64,000 bases of DNA from Treponema sp. (GCA_016290335.1 JAEETM010000002.1:1-64000), one strand, 5' to 3'; positions 44,063-53,048 are shown, counted from the first letter of the stretch. Program-made: numbers and translations. Notes: generated from the letters alone by a model not told the origin.

Positions 44063-45007
44063 TTACCCGATACATCCATTCAGCCAGGCAAGGAGGTCTG
44101 ATTCAACCACCTCTTTGTCTACTTCATTGAGGATTTCGTGACGGTCTTCCGGATATTCTTTGATTACGATGTTTTTAATTCCCTTTCGGCAGTAGATTTT
44201 GTAAAGCTTCTGGACTGTTTTTCCGTAATCACCTACAGGGTCCTGACCACCATAAATCATGTAGAGAGGAAGTTCTTTTGGAATGTTGTCTATATTGCTG
44301 CGATTGTGGATTGTACTGAGGCCGGTCATCATATCTGAATAGAATGATGTTGTGAGCGGGATATTGCACCACTTGTCGGAAAAGAACATCTGTACGTTCA
44401 TTTCGTTTCTTGAAAGCCAGTCATGGTTTGTTTTCTTTTCTGTTTTTTCGTTATAGTTACCGAAAGCAAGGGTATCAAGGAATGGAACAAAACTGTTTCC
44501 GCCGCGAATTGCTTTTATAAGTGAAACTGCAATCTTTCCAAAGAAAATCAAGGCATCTCTAGGACCTGCTGTACCGCAGAGAACACAACCGTCTATATCT
44601 TTTCCGTAATTTTCAATATAGCCCTGAGCAACAAAAGAACCAAAGGAATGACCAAGTAAAACAATCTTTTTTCCGGGATATTCTTTTTTGTAGGAATCAA
44701 TAACTTCGTGTAAATCTTCTACAACTCTTGCAAAACCGTCTTTATCTGCAAGTTTACCGAACATTCCAGTTTTTGCTTCTACGGCAAGTTCAGCAGTTTT
44801 TCCATGGCCACGCATATCATAAGCATTAAAAACATAACCATTTTCTGCTAGTATTGAGCCAATTCTATCATACCTAAGAGAATGCTCTGCAAGTCCGTGA
44901 TGAAGTTGAACAATTCCTTTAATATCTTCTTCAGGATCCGGTGCCCATCTGTTAATCCATAGTTCAGTACCATCATTTGCCTTAAATGCAAAACCCTTAA
45001 TCTGCAT
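44063..45007 (-). CDS. Alpha/beta hydrolase, lysophospholipase/monoacylglycerol lipase type
   Basis: 314-aa serine hydrolase of the Hydrolase_4 group. HHGLAEHS and YDMRGHGKT are the oxyanion-side motifs; the nucleophile elbow is GHSFGS (Ser about 121). A late Asp (GGQDPVGDYG) and His (EDRHEIL) complete the triad. The ATG at 45007 is chosen because TTGGAGG (45014-45020) precedes it by a normal distance; the TTG at 45022 lacks a site. No signal peptide, so a cytoplasmic lipase acting on lysophospholipid or monoacylglycerol is likely. Confidence 0.92.
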   Translation of the reverse strand: MQIKGFAFKANDGTELWINRWAPDPEEDIKGIVQLHHGLAEHSLRYDRIGSILAENGYVFNAYDMRGHGKTAELAVEAKTGMFGKLADKDGFARVVEDLHEVIDSYKKEYPGKKIVLLGHSFGSFVAQGYIENYGKDIDGCVLCGTAGPRDALIFFGKIAVSLIKAIRGGNSFVPFLDTLAFGNYNEKTEKKTNHDWLSRNEMNVQMFFSDKWCNIPLTTSFYSDMMTGLSTIHNRSNIDNIPKELPLYMIYGGQDPVGDYGKTVQKLYKIYCRKGIKNIVIKEYPEDRHEILNEVDKEVVESDLLAWLNGCIG

Positions 45008-45064
45008 AATAGTTGCCTCCAATATTCTATGTATTATTTTTAGAAAAAATGGTAAGATTTGTAT

Positions 45065-46300
45065 ATGAGCGGTATGAATACAGAAATTGTAACTACAGAA
45101 AAGACGGTATTTGGCGGAAATACAATTGCCAGAATCGACTCTAAAACAGTTTTTATCCCTTTTTCATTGCCGGGTGAAACCTTATCAATTAACATAGTAC
45201 AACACAAAAATGATTATGACAACGCAGAAATAGTAAAAATAATTGAACCTTCTCCATACAGAATTACACCGCCCTGTAAATATTATGGTCTTTGCGGTGG
45301 CTGTAATATGATGCATGTTGCTCCTGAATATCAGCGTGAATTACGAAAACAGATGCTTTACGATGCTTATAAAAGCAACAAGATTGAGCCTGAATGTGAA
45401 ATAGAAACTGTTTATGGTCCTGATTATAACTACCGTGCAAGATTCCAGCTTAATGAAGGCGGTTTATCTCAAAGAAGCGGAAATAATGTTGTCCAGATAA
45501 AAGAATGTCTTTGTGCAGAATCACCTGTAAATCAGTACTTTGCTGAAACACCTGCAGAAAAGCGTCCGTCTGGAAGATGCCATGTTTTTGGTAGTGAAAA
45601 ATCTGTTCAAAAGCTCACAATTGAAAAAATTGATGATTTTTCCGGTAAAAAAGTCTTAAATAATAGACAAGTTGGTAATAAATCTAAGAAACTGAAAAAC
45701 ATAAAAGAAAATCACTATTTTTCCGGTACGATTTTGTCGCCAGAAAATACGGTTACTGCTGTACTGAATGGCAAAAACATTGAGTTTGATGTACGGGGCT
45801 TTTTCCAGTCTAATCTTTTTGTATTCGAAAAGGTTGTAGATTTAATGATAAAACTTCTTCCTCCGGGTGAGAATGTTCTTGATATGTATTCGGGCTGCGG
45901 TTCACTTTCTGTTTTTCTTGCAGAAAGATTTGCCAACGTTGTTATGGTTGAACATAACCGGGATGCAGTTGTTTTTGCAGAAAGAAATATGAATGGAAAG
46001 CAGCATTTAAGCTATGGTTTAAGCGGTGAAAACTGGGTAAAAAACTGTGCTTCCTCCTGCCCTGCTTTTGATGCCTGTGTAATTGATCCTCCACGTTCCG
46101 GCGCAGAAAAAGCTGTAATTCAATATCTTTGTAAGAGTAAAATCCCTGTAATTCTTTATATTTCATGTAATCCGACAACACAGGCAAGAGATGCAAAAAG
46201 CCTTATAGAAGCAGGTTACTCAATGGAAAGGCTTTTTCTTCTTGATTTTTATCCGAATACAAGTCACATTGAAAGCATGGGGTTGTTTATTAAGTCATAA
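45065..46300 (+). CDS. TrmA/RlmD-family RNA (uracil-5-)-methyltransferase
   Basis: 411-aa SAM enzyme that makes 5-methyluridine in rRNA or tRNA. An N-terminal TRAM-like beta domain is followed by an iron-sulfur motif CKYYGLCGGC with a later Cys in KECLC. The SAM site is DMYSGCGSLSVFLA; the catalytic part shows DPPRSG and the nucleophile Cys in YISCNPTT. The ATG at 45065 is preferred to a TTG at 45059. A weak TAAGAT box six bases upstream would again give a leaderless message. The exact target uridine is not determined. Confidence 0.9.
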   Translation: MSGMNTEIVTTEKTVFGGNTIARIDSKTVFIPFSLPGETLSINIVQHKNDYDNAEIVKIIEPSPYRITPPCKYYGLCGGCNMMHVAPEYQRELRKQMLYDAYKSNKIEPECEIETVYGPDYNYRARFQLNEGGLSQRSGNNVVQIKECLCAESPVNQYFAETPAEKRPSGRCHVFGSEKSVQKLTIEKIDDFSGKKVLNNRQVGNKSKKLKNIKENHYFSGTILSPENTVTAVLNGKNIEFDVRGFFQSNLFVFEKVVDLMIKLLPPGENVLDMYSGCGSLSVFLAERFANVVMVEHNRDAVVFAERNMNGKQHLSYGLSGENWVKNCASSCPAFDACVIDPPRSGAEKAVIQYLCKSKIPVILYISCNPTTQARDAKSLIEAGYSMERLFLLDFYPNTSHIESMGLFIKS

Positions 46301-48151
46301 ATGTATAAGGAAAAATTAAAGGATAAAAAAATAAAAATGAACAGAAAGTTTTTTGCAGTTCTTATTTTGATTTTCGCTCCTCTGTTTTTTAATAATCAAG
46401 GCTTTTCTGTTTATTCTCAGGATAAATTAACAAACATAAATGCTTCATGGACAAGTGTATTACCAGGTAAGGTTGTATATCAGCCGGAAGTTTCATCTTA
46501 TGGTTTTGCAGTAATGACAGATGCCCGCGATGTTGAAGTTTTTTCGAATGATGGAAAACTTGTATGGGAAAAGCATCTTAAAAAGTTTAATTCACCTTTT
46601 TTTACTTTTCTGAAAGACGATTTTCTTACAATCATTACCGATTCGGGGAAGCATCTTGCCTTAATAAATCCTGATGGGACTGAGCTGTGGAATATTGATT
46701 TAGATTTTAAGATTACCGATAAACCTGTTTCCGGTAGAGACGGCCGTTTCTTTATCAGGGGACAGGACAGATTATGCTGCTACACTATAACAGGTCTTAG
46801 AAAATGGAGCATAAAAACTCCCGTTCAGTCTAAACTGCCGCTACAGACACTCACAGACGGGAGCCTTGTTGTGTTCTTAAATGAAATGCAGGACCATAAA
46901 ACAAAAGCTCTCCGCATAACACCTTTTGGCGAAATCATTGAAGAAATACTTTTTGCAGGAGAAGTTGTAACCTCAATCACAACACCTAAAGGCGTTCTTT
47001 TAACCTTTACGGACGGAAGCTGCGGACTTTTTGATTTAATCACAACCGATAATCAGAATCAGAAAATACAAAACGGAGTTGTTGAGCATAAATGGCTGCT
47101 TCAAAGTGACACCAAAGATAAACGCAACTTTTTTGTTCTTTCACAGAATAAAGACAAAATCATTTATATAAATCACCGCAGTTCATCAATAGAAATAGAC
47201 TATATTGATTCTTCTGATGGAAATATTTATCAGTCATTTTTTGTACAGAATGTGCAGCCTTCACCAACCTGTTTTTATAACGACGACGGTGTTTTGATTG
47301 CCGATAAAGAAAATGCATTTTTCTTCAACAACAATGGAAAGCAGCTGTGGTCTGGAAAAATGCCGCAGAAAGGAAGCCGCGAATATTACAATAACCTGCT
47401 TTTTACAACCGACAATCATTTTGTTCTGTTCGGTTTGAACTGGTCTATAAACGCATTCAGAACAAGTCAGACATCAAAGAAAAAGAATAAACAGGAAAAT
47501 CCGCCAAAGGAACGTGAAAACTATAATTCATTTTACAAATATGATCCGGGAGTTTATGATTTAATTCTTTATTCTAACAAAATAAACGAAGAAATGATTG
47601 ATGATGTACGTTTTAAAGCCCTGTCTGAAGGAAACTATGCTAAAGATGAAACAGCCTGGATTTCTAACCTTATGGGTTATAACTATCTTTATACTAATTT
47701 TCTGACGCTTTCAAATACAACCGCTGTACGTGTAGAAAAAACTGTTTTTGAAACGGATATGGTCGGCCTGGAAAAAATGCTTTATGAGCTTTCAGCTTTT
47801 AATTCAGATGTATTTACAGACCAGATATGCCTTTATCTGCGAAAAGAAAAGAACCGTACTCTCCTTCACTCTTTAATCTCCGGAATTGCAAAAAATGGTT
47901 ATGATTCCGATTACAGAATATTACAAAACTTATCTCAATTTGCCAAAAACTTAAATCCAAAAGATGATTTGCTTCTGGGAGATGTGTGTGATGCCGTATA
48001 TTCAATCTGCAGAACAATGGGAAGTGAAGCCATAAATCAGTACGGTAAAAACATTTATTCAGAGCTTTTATATCCAAAATATTCTTCTGTTACGCGTGTC
48101 AAAGCAAGGGAATCCCTGAAAAAACTTGCTGAAAGTATTTCAAGTAAATAG
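46301..48151 (+). CDS. Exported PQQ-like beta-propeller protein
   Basis: 616-aa protein with an N-terminal signal peptide. Repeats of the PQQ/WD type recur every 40-50 residues (DGKLVWEKHL, DGTELWNIDL, GLRKWSIKTP, NNGKQLWSGKMP), making a propeller of roughly residues 45-385. A Lys/Asn-rich linker and a helical C-terminal domain (about 410-616) follow. The first ATG touches the preceding stop (TAAATG), fitting translational coupling. The ATG at 46337 would give a shorter, more typical signal peptide. Function unknown; it precedes the P83/100 gene, which has its own promoter. Confidence 0.8.
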   Translation: MYKEKLKDKKIKMNRKFFAVLILIFAPLFFNNQGFSVYSQDKLTNINASWTSVLPGKVVYQPEVSSYGFAVMTDARDVEVFSNDGKLVWEKHLKKFNSPFFTFLKDDFLTIITDSGKHLALINPDGTELWNIDLDFKITDKPVSGRDGRFFIRGQDRLCCYTITGLRKWSIKTPVQSKLPLQTLTDGSLVVFLNEMQDHKTKALRITPFGEIIEEILFAGEVVTSITTPKGVLLTFTDGSCGLFDLITTDNQNQKIQNGVVEHKWLLQSDTKDKRNFFVLSQNKDKIIYINHRSSSIEIDYIDSSDGNIYQSFFVQNVQPSPTCFYNDDGVLIADKENAFFFNNNGKQLWSGKMPQKGSREYYNNLLFTTDNHFVLFGLNWSINAFRTSQTSKKKNKQENPPKERENYNSFYKYDPGVYDLILYSNKINEEMIDDVRFKALSEGNYAKDETAWISNLMGYNYLYTNFLTLSNTTAVRVEKTVFETDMVGLEKMLYELSAFNSDVFTDQICLYLRKEKNRTLLHSLISGIAKNGYDSDYRILQNLSQFAKNLNPKDDLLLGDVCDAVYSICRTMGSEAINQYGKNIYSELLYPKYSSVTRVKARESLKKLAESISSK

Positions 48152-48159
48152 GAAAAATC

Positions 48160-48187
48160 TTGCGTTATATTTTTAATGCGTTATAAT
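48160..48187 (+). promoter_or_regulatory. Promoter of the P83/100 gene
   Basis: TTGCGT (48160-48165), 16-base spacer, TATAAT (48182-48187). Expected +1 about 48194, leaving a leader with a GAGG site ahead of the ATG at 48218. This rules out the upstream in-frame ATG at 48176, which lies before the -10 box. Confidence 0.65.
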
Positions 48188-48217
48188 ATAAGAATACTAC
48201 TTTCCTACGAGGCGTTT

Positions 48218-49747
48218 ATGAAAAAAATAATATCTTTATCTTTAGTTTTACTTTGCTTATCTGCTGCTCTTTTTGCTTTGGAAGTTGATGAGCCAGAACT
48301 TCAATCAACAGGTACTCAGACAATTGAGTTTATCAACTACACAGGTCCACATAAGGTTATAGATTCAATCAGTGCTATTAAGAAAATCGGTTCCGACATG
48401 GGTAAAATGATTGTTCCGGAACAGGCTTCCGCAATCGGCGATAAAAATAAATATTATGTTGTACATGCAGTTGATGCAAATCAGAAAGATAAACTTGATG
48501 CAGATATTCTTTTTATTGGAAAAAATGCTTCTGTAGACCATATTACAAACCTCAGACGTATTATCAGTGCTTATCTTTCTACTGCTTATTCTTATTCAGA
48601 AAGAGATGCTGATACTCTTGCTGTTTTTATCACAGTTTATAATGCTGTTTACCGTGGAAAATATGATGTTTTCCAGTCAAAATATAAGAATGTAGTTATG
48701 AAAAATCTTTCTAAGAATAACTGCGGTCTTTCTACAAGCTATAAGGATTGGCCTGGTCAGTCAGAAATTGTAATTCCTCTTTATGATGTTAATGGTGGTC
48801 TTTCAACAGTAGATACTTCTGTAATCAGTGATGATAAAGTTATTGATTCAATGCAGGATGATGATGACAAGAATGTTGAAAAACGAAAAGACCTTGTTGA
48901 CTTGAAGGAAAGAGAAGCTGAAGATGCAGACGATAAGGCAAAAAAAGCTGAAAAGAAAGCTGATGACGAAAAGAAAAAGCTTGATGAAAAGAAAAAGGAA
49001 GCTGACGATGCCAAGAAGAAAGCAAAAGAAGAACCTACTCCTGACAACAAAAAGAAAGCCGAAGAAAAACAGAAAGAAGTAGAAGAACAGGAAAAGGTTG
49101 TTGAAGAAACTGAAAAAGAAGCTGAAGAAAAGCGTGAGTTTGCAGAAAAGAAACAGGAAGAAGCTCAGGAAGAACGAAAAGTGATAGCTAAAGACCAGAA
49201 GGATGTTCAGGACCGTGAAGCAGAAATTGCAAAGATGGGCTCTGAATATGGTATTATCCTCAGTGATGAAGCACAAATGCTTTCTCGTCTTGTTAAGTTC
49301 AATGTAGCTGATGGTGAAATCATTAAGAAGTCACCTGTTTCTGAAATCCGTAACAGAACTATTTATAAATCTGGCAAACAGTACATGGCTGTTGCAGGTG
49401 AAAATACTGGAAACGGTACTATAAAGCTTGTTCTTATTGACGACAACAATATGGAAATTGTAAGCGAAAGTAATGAAGTTGTTTCTGAAGATTCTGTTCT
49501 TGTACAGGACGGTGAAGATTTCTACTGTATCATTCAGGATGGAAACAACTGGGTTGTTGGTAAATATGATGCTAATCTTGCTTTGAAGCTGAAGTCCCCG
49601 GTTGCTGTAAAGAGCTCTACTCCAATTACAATTACCGATTCAGGAATTGTTGTTACATCTAGCAATGGCCAGCTCAGACTTCTTTCTAAATCTGATTTGA
49701 CATCAATTACTAAGGAAAAGAAAGCTGTATCGGATGATGCTAAATAA
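48218..49747 (+). CDS. P83/100-family exported antigen
   Basis: 509-aa exported protein resembling the spirochaetal P83/100 antigen. Signal peptide at about 1-19 (ends SAALFALE). A globular N-terminal part precedes a long Lys/Glu/Asp-rich alpha-helical, probably coiled-coil, region (about 215-345) built from DDKAKKAEKKADDEKKK-like repeats. A beta-rich C-terminal domain follows (about 350-505). The ATG at 48218 is set by promoter position and a GAGG site. Likely periplasmic or outer-membrane-associated. Confidence 0.85.
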   Translation: MKKIISLSLVLLCLSAALFALEVDEPELQSTGTQTIEFINYTGPHKVIDSISAIKKIGSDMGKMIVPEQASAIGDKNKYYVVHAVDANQKDKLDADILFIGKNASVDHITNLRRIISAYLSTAYSYSERDADTLAVFITVYNAVYRGKYDVFQSKYKNVVMKNLSKNNCGLSTSYKDWPGQSEIVIPLYDVNGGLSTVDTSVISDDKVIDSMQDDDDKNVEKRKDLVDLKEREAEDADDKAKKAEKKADDEKKKLDEKKKEADDAKKKAKEEPTPDNKKKAEEKQKEVEEQEKVVEETEKEAEEKREFAEKKQEEAQEERKVIAKDQKDVQDREAEIAKMGSEYGIILSDEAQMLSRLVKFNVADGEIIKKSPVSEIRNRTIYKSGKQYMAVAGENTGNGTIKLVLIDDNNMEIVSESNEVVSEDSVLVQDGEDFYCIIQDGNNWVVGKYDANLALKLKSPVAVKSSTPITITDSGIVVTSSNGQLRLLSKSDLTSITKEKKAVSDDAK

Positions 49748-49770
49748 CAGCAAAAGCTGCTACTGTATTA

Positions 49771-49792
49771 AAGCGGTAAACTTTTACCGCTT
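49771..49792 (+). terminator. Hairpin just downstream of the P83/100 gene
   Basis: Perfect 10-bp stem AAGCGGTAAA/TTTACCGCTT with a two-base centre, followed by TTG. A CAGCAAAAGCTG hairpin precedes it. It may help terminate the P83/100 transcript, together with the stronger terminator at 49834-49868. Confidence 0.5.
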
Positions 49793-49797
49793 TTGCT

Positions 49798-49822
49798 CAT
49801 AGTTTTACTGCGTAAAACTATG
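49798..49822. repeat. 11-bp palindrome CATAGTTTTAC...GTAAAACTATG
   Basis: Perfect 11-bp stem around a TGC loop, between the P83/100 hairpin and the main terminator. It resembles the composite repeat (AGTTTT core, tiny loop) but with different outer bases, so it may be a divergent relative. Confidence 0.55.
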
Positions 49823-49833
49823 CACTAAAAAAG

Positions 49834-49868
49834 CCGGCCATTTTGTTAAAATGACCGGTTTTTTTTAT
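49834..49868 (+). terminator. Rho-independent terminator of the P83/100 gene
   Basis: GCC-rich stem CCGGCCATTTT paired with AAAATGACCGG (one G-U wobble) around GTT, followed by eight T residues. Reads for the plus-strand transcript ending at 49747. Confidence 0.85.
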
Positions 49869-49895
49869 TTATCAACACTAAATTAACTAAGTGAC

Positions 49896-49972
49896 TGCAG
49901 TTTTGCTTCGCAAAACTGCAAGCGAAAGCAGATTATGTGGACGGTAAACAATACGCAGAAGCTTTCGCTATT
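49896..49972. repeat. Composite hairpin repeat, copy B
   Basis: The 11-bp stem TGCAGTTTTGC (49896-49906)/GCAAAACTGCA (49910-49920), then AGCGAAAGC, about 30 unrelated bases and the inverted arm GCTTTCGC (49961-49968) within AGCTTTCGCTATT. The stem and arm are identical to copy A at 42860-42946; the middle differs. It follows the dnaB stop codon on the minus strand. Confidence 0.65.
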
Positions 49973-51293
49973 ATTCGTCTTTTTGCAGATTGGCAAAGGT
50001 ACTATAGGCAGGCAGGAAGGAAATCTTTACATCGCCGGTGGCACCGTTTCGCTGTTTGGCAAGAATGATTTTTGCTTCCTGTACGGGAGTTTTATCATCC
50101 TTTAAGCGGGTACGGTGAATGAACATTACAACATCGGCATCCTGTTCGATTGAGCCGGAACCTCTAAGCTGGGCAAGGTTTGGTTCCTCACCTTCTGCAG
50201 CTCGTGCTACCTGACACAATGCTACAATCGGGATTTCAAGCTCTCGGGCAAGAGCCTTTAATGATTTTGAAACTTCAGAAACCTGATCGTATACCGGTGC
50301 CGAAGGATTTTCGGTAGTAATCAAACCGATATAGTCAATAAAAATGATTTTTACACCATGGTTGGCAACCATTCGGCGAGCCATAGCTCTTAATTCAAGC
50401 AACCTCATGTTCGGGGTGTCGACGGTATACAAGGGGGCTTCAAACCATCTTCCGGCGGCATCCTGGATTTTCATAATATCATCACGCTTAATAAGACCTG
50501 AACGCATTCTAGACATATCAACACGGGCTTCCATTGAAAGTATTCTCATACCTATTGATTCATAAGGCATTTCAAGTGAGAAAAATCCGCATGGAATCTT
50601 ACGTTCAAGGGCTATATGCTGCATCATTGAAAGTGCAAGTGCTGTTTTACCGATTGAAGGACGAGCACCTATGATTATAAGCTCTGATTTCTGGAAACCT
50701 GAAGTAAGTGAATCAAGATAAGCAAAGCCGGAAGGAACACCTGTGAACTGATTCTTGCTCTTATATCTTGCATCAATAATTTCGATTTCACGAATCATGA
50801 TGTTTTTTACTTCGTGTATTTTTGTCGTCTCATTTTTTTCGGCAATTGCAAATATTTTCTTTTCAGCTAAATCCAAAAGTGCCTTACTGTCCTGGTTTAA
50901 TTCAAAAGCTTCTGCTCTTAATTCCGAAGAAATCTTTATAAGCTCACGTCTTGTGGAACGGTCCAGAACAATATCTGCATAATAATTTATGTTTGCGGCT
51001 GAAGCTACGGTATTCGTCAAAGAAGCAATATTAGCCGGACCACCTGCTTTTTCGAGAGTTCCGTCTTCTGTAAGCTGATTTATTAAGGAAAGAGTATCCC
51101 CTCTTACACTTTTTGTATTAAGTTTAACTAATGCGTCGTAAATAATCTGGTTTTGAATTGAATAAAACCTGTCTGGACGGAGCTTGGAAACAACTTCTCC
51201 CATTGCGGACCAATCCTGTAATAAAGCGCCTAAAACGGCCTGTTCTGCTTCTATACTGTGTGGTGGTATTCTATCTTTTAAGGTTGTTTCCAT
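49971..51293 (-). CDS. dnaB: Replicative DNA helicase DnaB
   Basis: Hexameric replicative helicase, 440 aa. The N-terminal DnaG-interaction domain (about 8-110) opens PPHSIEAEQAVLGALLQD. The RecA-like motor has Walker A GARPSIGKTALALS, the family FFSLEM motif and Walker B IIFIDYIGLI, then QLRGSGSIEQDADVVMFIHR. An AAGGAT site precedes the ATG. It has its own TATAAT box after the terminator that separates it from rplI, so it can be expressed apart from the ribosomal genes. Confidence 0.97.
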   Translation of the reverse strand: METTLKDRIPPHSIEAEQAVLGALLQDWSAMGEVVSKLRPDRFYSIQNQIIYDALVKLNTKSVRGDTLSLINQLTEDGTLEKAGGPANIASLTNTVASAANINYYADIVLDRSTRRELIKISSELRAEAFELNQDSKALLDLAEKKIFAIAEKNETTKIHEVKNIMIREIEIIDARYKSKNQFTGVPSGFAYLDSLTSGFQKSELIIIGARPSIGKTALALSMMQHIALERKIPCGFFSLEMPYESIGMRILSMEARVDMSRMRSGLIKRDDIMKIQDAAGRWFEAPLYTVDTPNMRLLELRAMARRMVANHGVKIIFIDYIGLITTENPSAPVYDQVSEVSKSLKALARELEIPIVALCQVARAAEGEEPNLAQLRGSGSIEQDADVVMFIHRTRLKDDKTPVQEAKIILAKQRNGATGDVKISFLPAYSTFANLQKDE

Positions 51294-51321
51294 TTTTCTT
51301 ATCCTTATTTTTTATAGTTTT

Positions 51322-51327
51322 ATTATA
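51322..51327 (-). promoter_or_regulatory. -10 box upstream of dnaB
   Basis: TATAAT on the minus strand about 30 bases before the dnaB ATG, located after the rplI terminator. The -35 region is T-rich without a clear box. Confidence 0.45.
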
Positions 51328-51341
51328 CAGCATTTTATGCA

Positions 51342-51378
51342 TAAAAAAAAGCCGTTAATGTATTACATCAACGGCTTT
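51342..51378 (-). terminator. Terminator between rplI and dnaB
   Basis: Stem AAAGCCGTT (51348-51356)/AACGGCTTT (51370-51378), extended by ATGTA/TACAT after one mismatch, with eight Ts following on the minus strand. Ends most transcripts of the rpsF-ssb-rpsR-rplI operon. Confidence 0.85.
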
Positions 51379-51398
51379 TTCTGCAAAATTATTGATTA

Positions 51399-52004
51399 TT
51401 ATTCAGCAGAAGATTCAGCAACAGGTGCTTCGGCTTTTGGCTCTTCAGCAGCTGGTTCAGCAGGAGTTTCTGCTGGTGCTTCAGCTTTTGGAGCATCGTT
51501 GCGCTGGTATCTGTTTCCTTTAGCTGGTTTAGCAGGTTTTTCTTCTTTCTTTTCCTCTTCCTGTGCTTTTACAGTAAAGTGGATTTCTGCAACCTGTGAT
51601 TCATAAAGCTTAATTGTAGCTTTGAATGTACCAACTGTTTTGATTGCAATACCCATAAGATCGATTCGTTTTCTTTCGATTTCGAATCCAAGCTTTGTAA
51701 GTGCATCGCCTACAACATGAGTTGTAACAGCACCATAAAGTTTGCCGTTTGCTCCAGCTGGCATTGTAATTTCAATTACAGCTGATTCAAGTTTTTCTTT
51801 AAGGCTTGCAGAATCCTTTCGTTTCTGCTCTTTGCGTGCTTCGATTTCTGCCTTGCGGCTTTCGAAAAGTGCTACTGTTGTTTCATTGTATGGAACAGCA
51901 AGATTTCGTGGAAGAAGGAAGTTACGTGCATAACCGTTAGCAACGTTTTTTACATCTCCCTCTTCTCCAAGTGATTTAACGTCTACGTTAAGAATTACCT
52001 TCAT
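51399..52004 (-). CDS. rplI: 50S ribosomal protein L9 with C-terminal extension
   Basis: 201 aa. Residues 1 to about 148 are a normal L9: MKVILNVDVKSLGEEGDVKNVANGYARNFL-type N-terminal domain, long helix, then the C-terminal 23S-binding domain ending QVAEIHFTVKA. The remaining about 50 residues are an Ala/Glu/Pro-rich tail with little hydrophobic content, not part of standard L9. A GGAG site precedes the ATG. Third ribosomal gene of the operon. Confidence 0.96.
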   Translation of the reverse strand: MKVILNVDVKSLGEEGDVKNVANGYARNFLLPRNLAVPYNETTVALFESRKAEIEARKEQKRKDSASLKEKLESAVIEITMPAGANGKLYGAVTTHVVGDALTKLGFEIERKRIDLMGIAIKTVGTFKATIKLYESQVAEIHFTVKAQEEEKKEEKPAKPAKGNRYQRNDAPKAEAPAETPAEPAAEEPKAEAPVAESSAE

Positions 52005-52148
52005 TTCAAGCTCCTGTCATTAAGAAACGCGAGCAGTTGCGCAGCGTTTCATTGGTTTGTTTTATAAGAAATTTTTAATACCGAGTATAAAAAATTTTCC
52101 TTAATATAGCAGCTTCGGAGTATGAAGCAGCTCTTTATTTTTATAATT
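52005..52148 (-). other. 144-bp gap between rpsR and rplI with hairpins
   Basis: No gene. On the minus strand a 7-bp hairpin (GAAACGC at 52043-52049 with GCGTTTC at 52023-52029) lies just before the rplI ribosome-binding site. Further up are an AT-rich imperfect stem around ATACTCGGTAT (about 52068-52104) and a short GCTTC/GAAGC stem. They could tune rplI translation or mark processing sites. Confidence 0.4.
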
Positions 52149-52478
52149 TTAGTCAGCAACAAATGGAAGCAAGCTGATTGCTCTTGCTCTTTTGATTGCT
52201 TTTGCAACTTCACGCTGATGTTTTGCACATGTACCTGTAATACGGCGTGGAAGAATCTTTCCTCTTTCTGTCATATAGCGGCGGAGTGCATCTGCATCTT
52301 TGTAGTCAATTTTTGCCTTGTTAGCACAGAAACGGCATACCTTCTTGCGGAAGTAAGTCTTAGACTTAGCACGTCCGTCACGGTCATCATCACGACCTTC
52401 TGACTCAACTGTAATTTCATTCATTGCAGCTTCCTGTTCCTGTTTCTCTTCAAATTCCTGTGTATTTTCTTCAGACAT
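52149..52478 (-). CDS. rpsR: 30S ribosomal protein S18 with N-terminal extension
   Basis: 109 aa, longer than the usual 70-80. The core from about residue 40 ([22 protein letters not shown]) with CxxC and a later TCAKHQ is a zinc-type S18, ending [13 protein letters not shown]. The first about 38 residues are Glu/Gln/Asp-rich. GGAG lies just before the ATG; an internal ATG at residue 19 would halve the extension. Cotranscribed with ssb. Confidence 0.96.
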   Translation of the reverse strand: MSEENTQEFEEKQEQEAAMNEITVESEGRDDDRDGRAKSKTYFRKKVCRFCANKAKIDYKDADALRRYMTERGKILPRRITGTCAKHQREVAKAIKRARAISLLPFVAD

Positions 52479-52522
52479 TTAAATCTCCTTAATTAAAATC
52501 TAAAATCATTACCTATCTTTTA

Positions 52523-53002
52523 TTAGAATGGAATATCTTCAGGGATATCCATACCTGTATCACCGTAAGAATCATTTGAATATCCAGATGAATATCCATT
52601 TGATGAATTATTAGCCGGCTGGAAATGTGGTGCACCAGAAGCTGGCTGTGAAGGGCCATCACCTCTTCCACCAATAAGCTGAACATTATTTGCAACAACA
52701 GTAACCTTGCTGAACTTCTGTCCATCTTTCTCCCATCGGTCTTGCTTTAAATAACCATCAACAACAATCTGTTTGCCCTTTGTAAGATAAGGCTTAAGAT
52801 TTTCTGCGGTTTTTCCCCAGATGGTAACGTCAAAATAATTAACCTCGTCAATCCACTGGTCACCATTTTTCTTACTTCTGTTGACAGCAATACTTATATT
52901 TGCCCTGGCCTGACCATTAGCAACGTAACCGAAGCTTCTTTCATCAGTTCCAAGATCCTTTGTAAGCCTTCCAACAAGAACAACATGATTTGTATCTGTC
53001 AT
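52523..53002 (-). CDS. ssb: Single-stranded DNA-binding protein
   Basis: 159-aa OB-fold protein. N-terminal HVVLVGRLTKDL, central INYFDVTIWG-like NYFDVTIWGKTAENL and YLKQDRWEKDG are typical SSB. A Gly/Ser/Asn/Tyr-rich linker (about 108-145) leads to the acidic partner-binding tip DIPEDIPF. AAGGAG precedes the ATG. Placed between rpsF and rpsR as in most bacteria. Confidence 0.97.
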   Translation of the reverse strand: MTDTNHVVLVGRLTKDLGTDERSFGYVANGQARANISIAVNRSKKNGDQWIDEVNYFDVTIWGKTAENLKPYLTKGKQIVVDGYLKQDRWEKDGQKFSKVTVVANNVQLIGGRGDGPSQPASGAPHFQPANNSSNGYSSGYSNDSYGDTGMDIPEDIPF

Positions 53003-53048
53003 AACAAACTCCTTCTAAAATGTAACTGGTGGCATTTACAGATTAAGA

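Noticed and set aside
48176..48217. Upstream ATG of the P83/100 gene
   Set aside because: It lies ahead of the TATAAT box, and the signal peptide begins at the ATG at 48218.
48848..49276. 142-aa minus-strand Phe/Leu-rich frame
   Set aside because: Antisense of the Lys/Glu-rich coiled-coil of the P83/100 gene, which always yields Phe-rich shadows.
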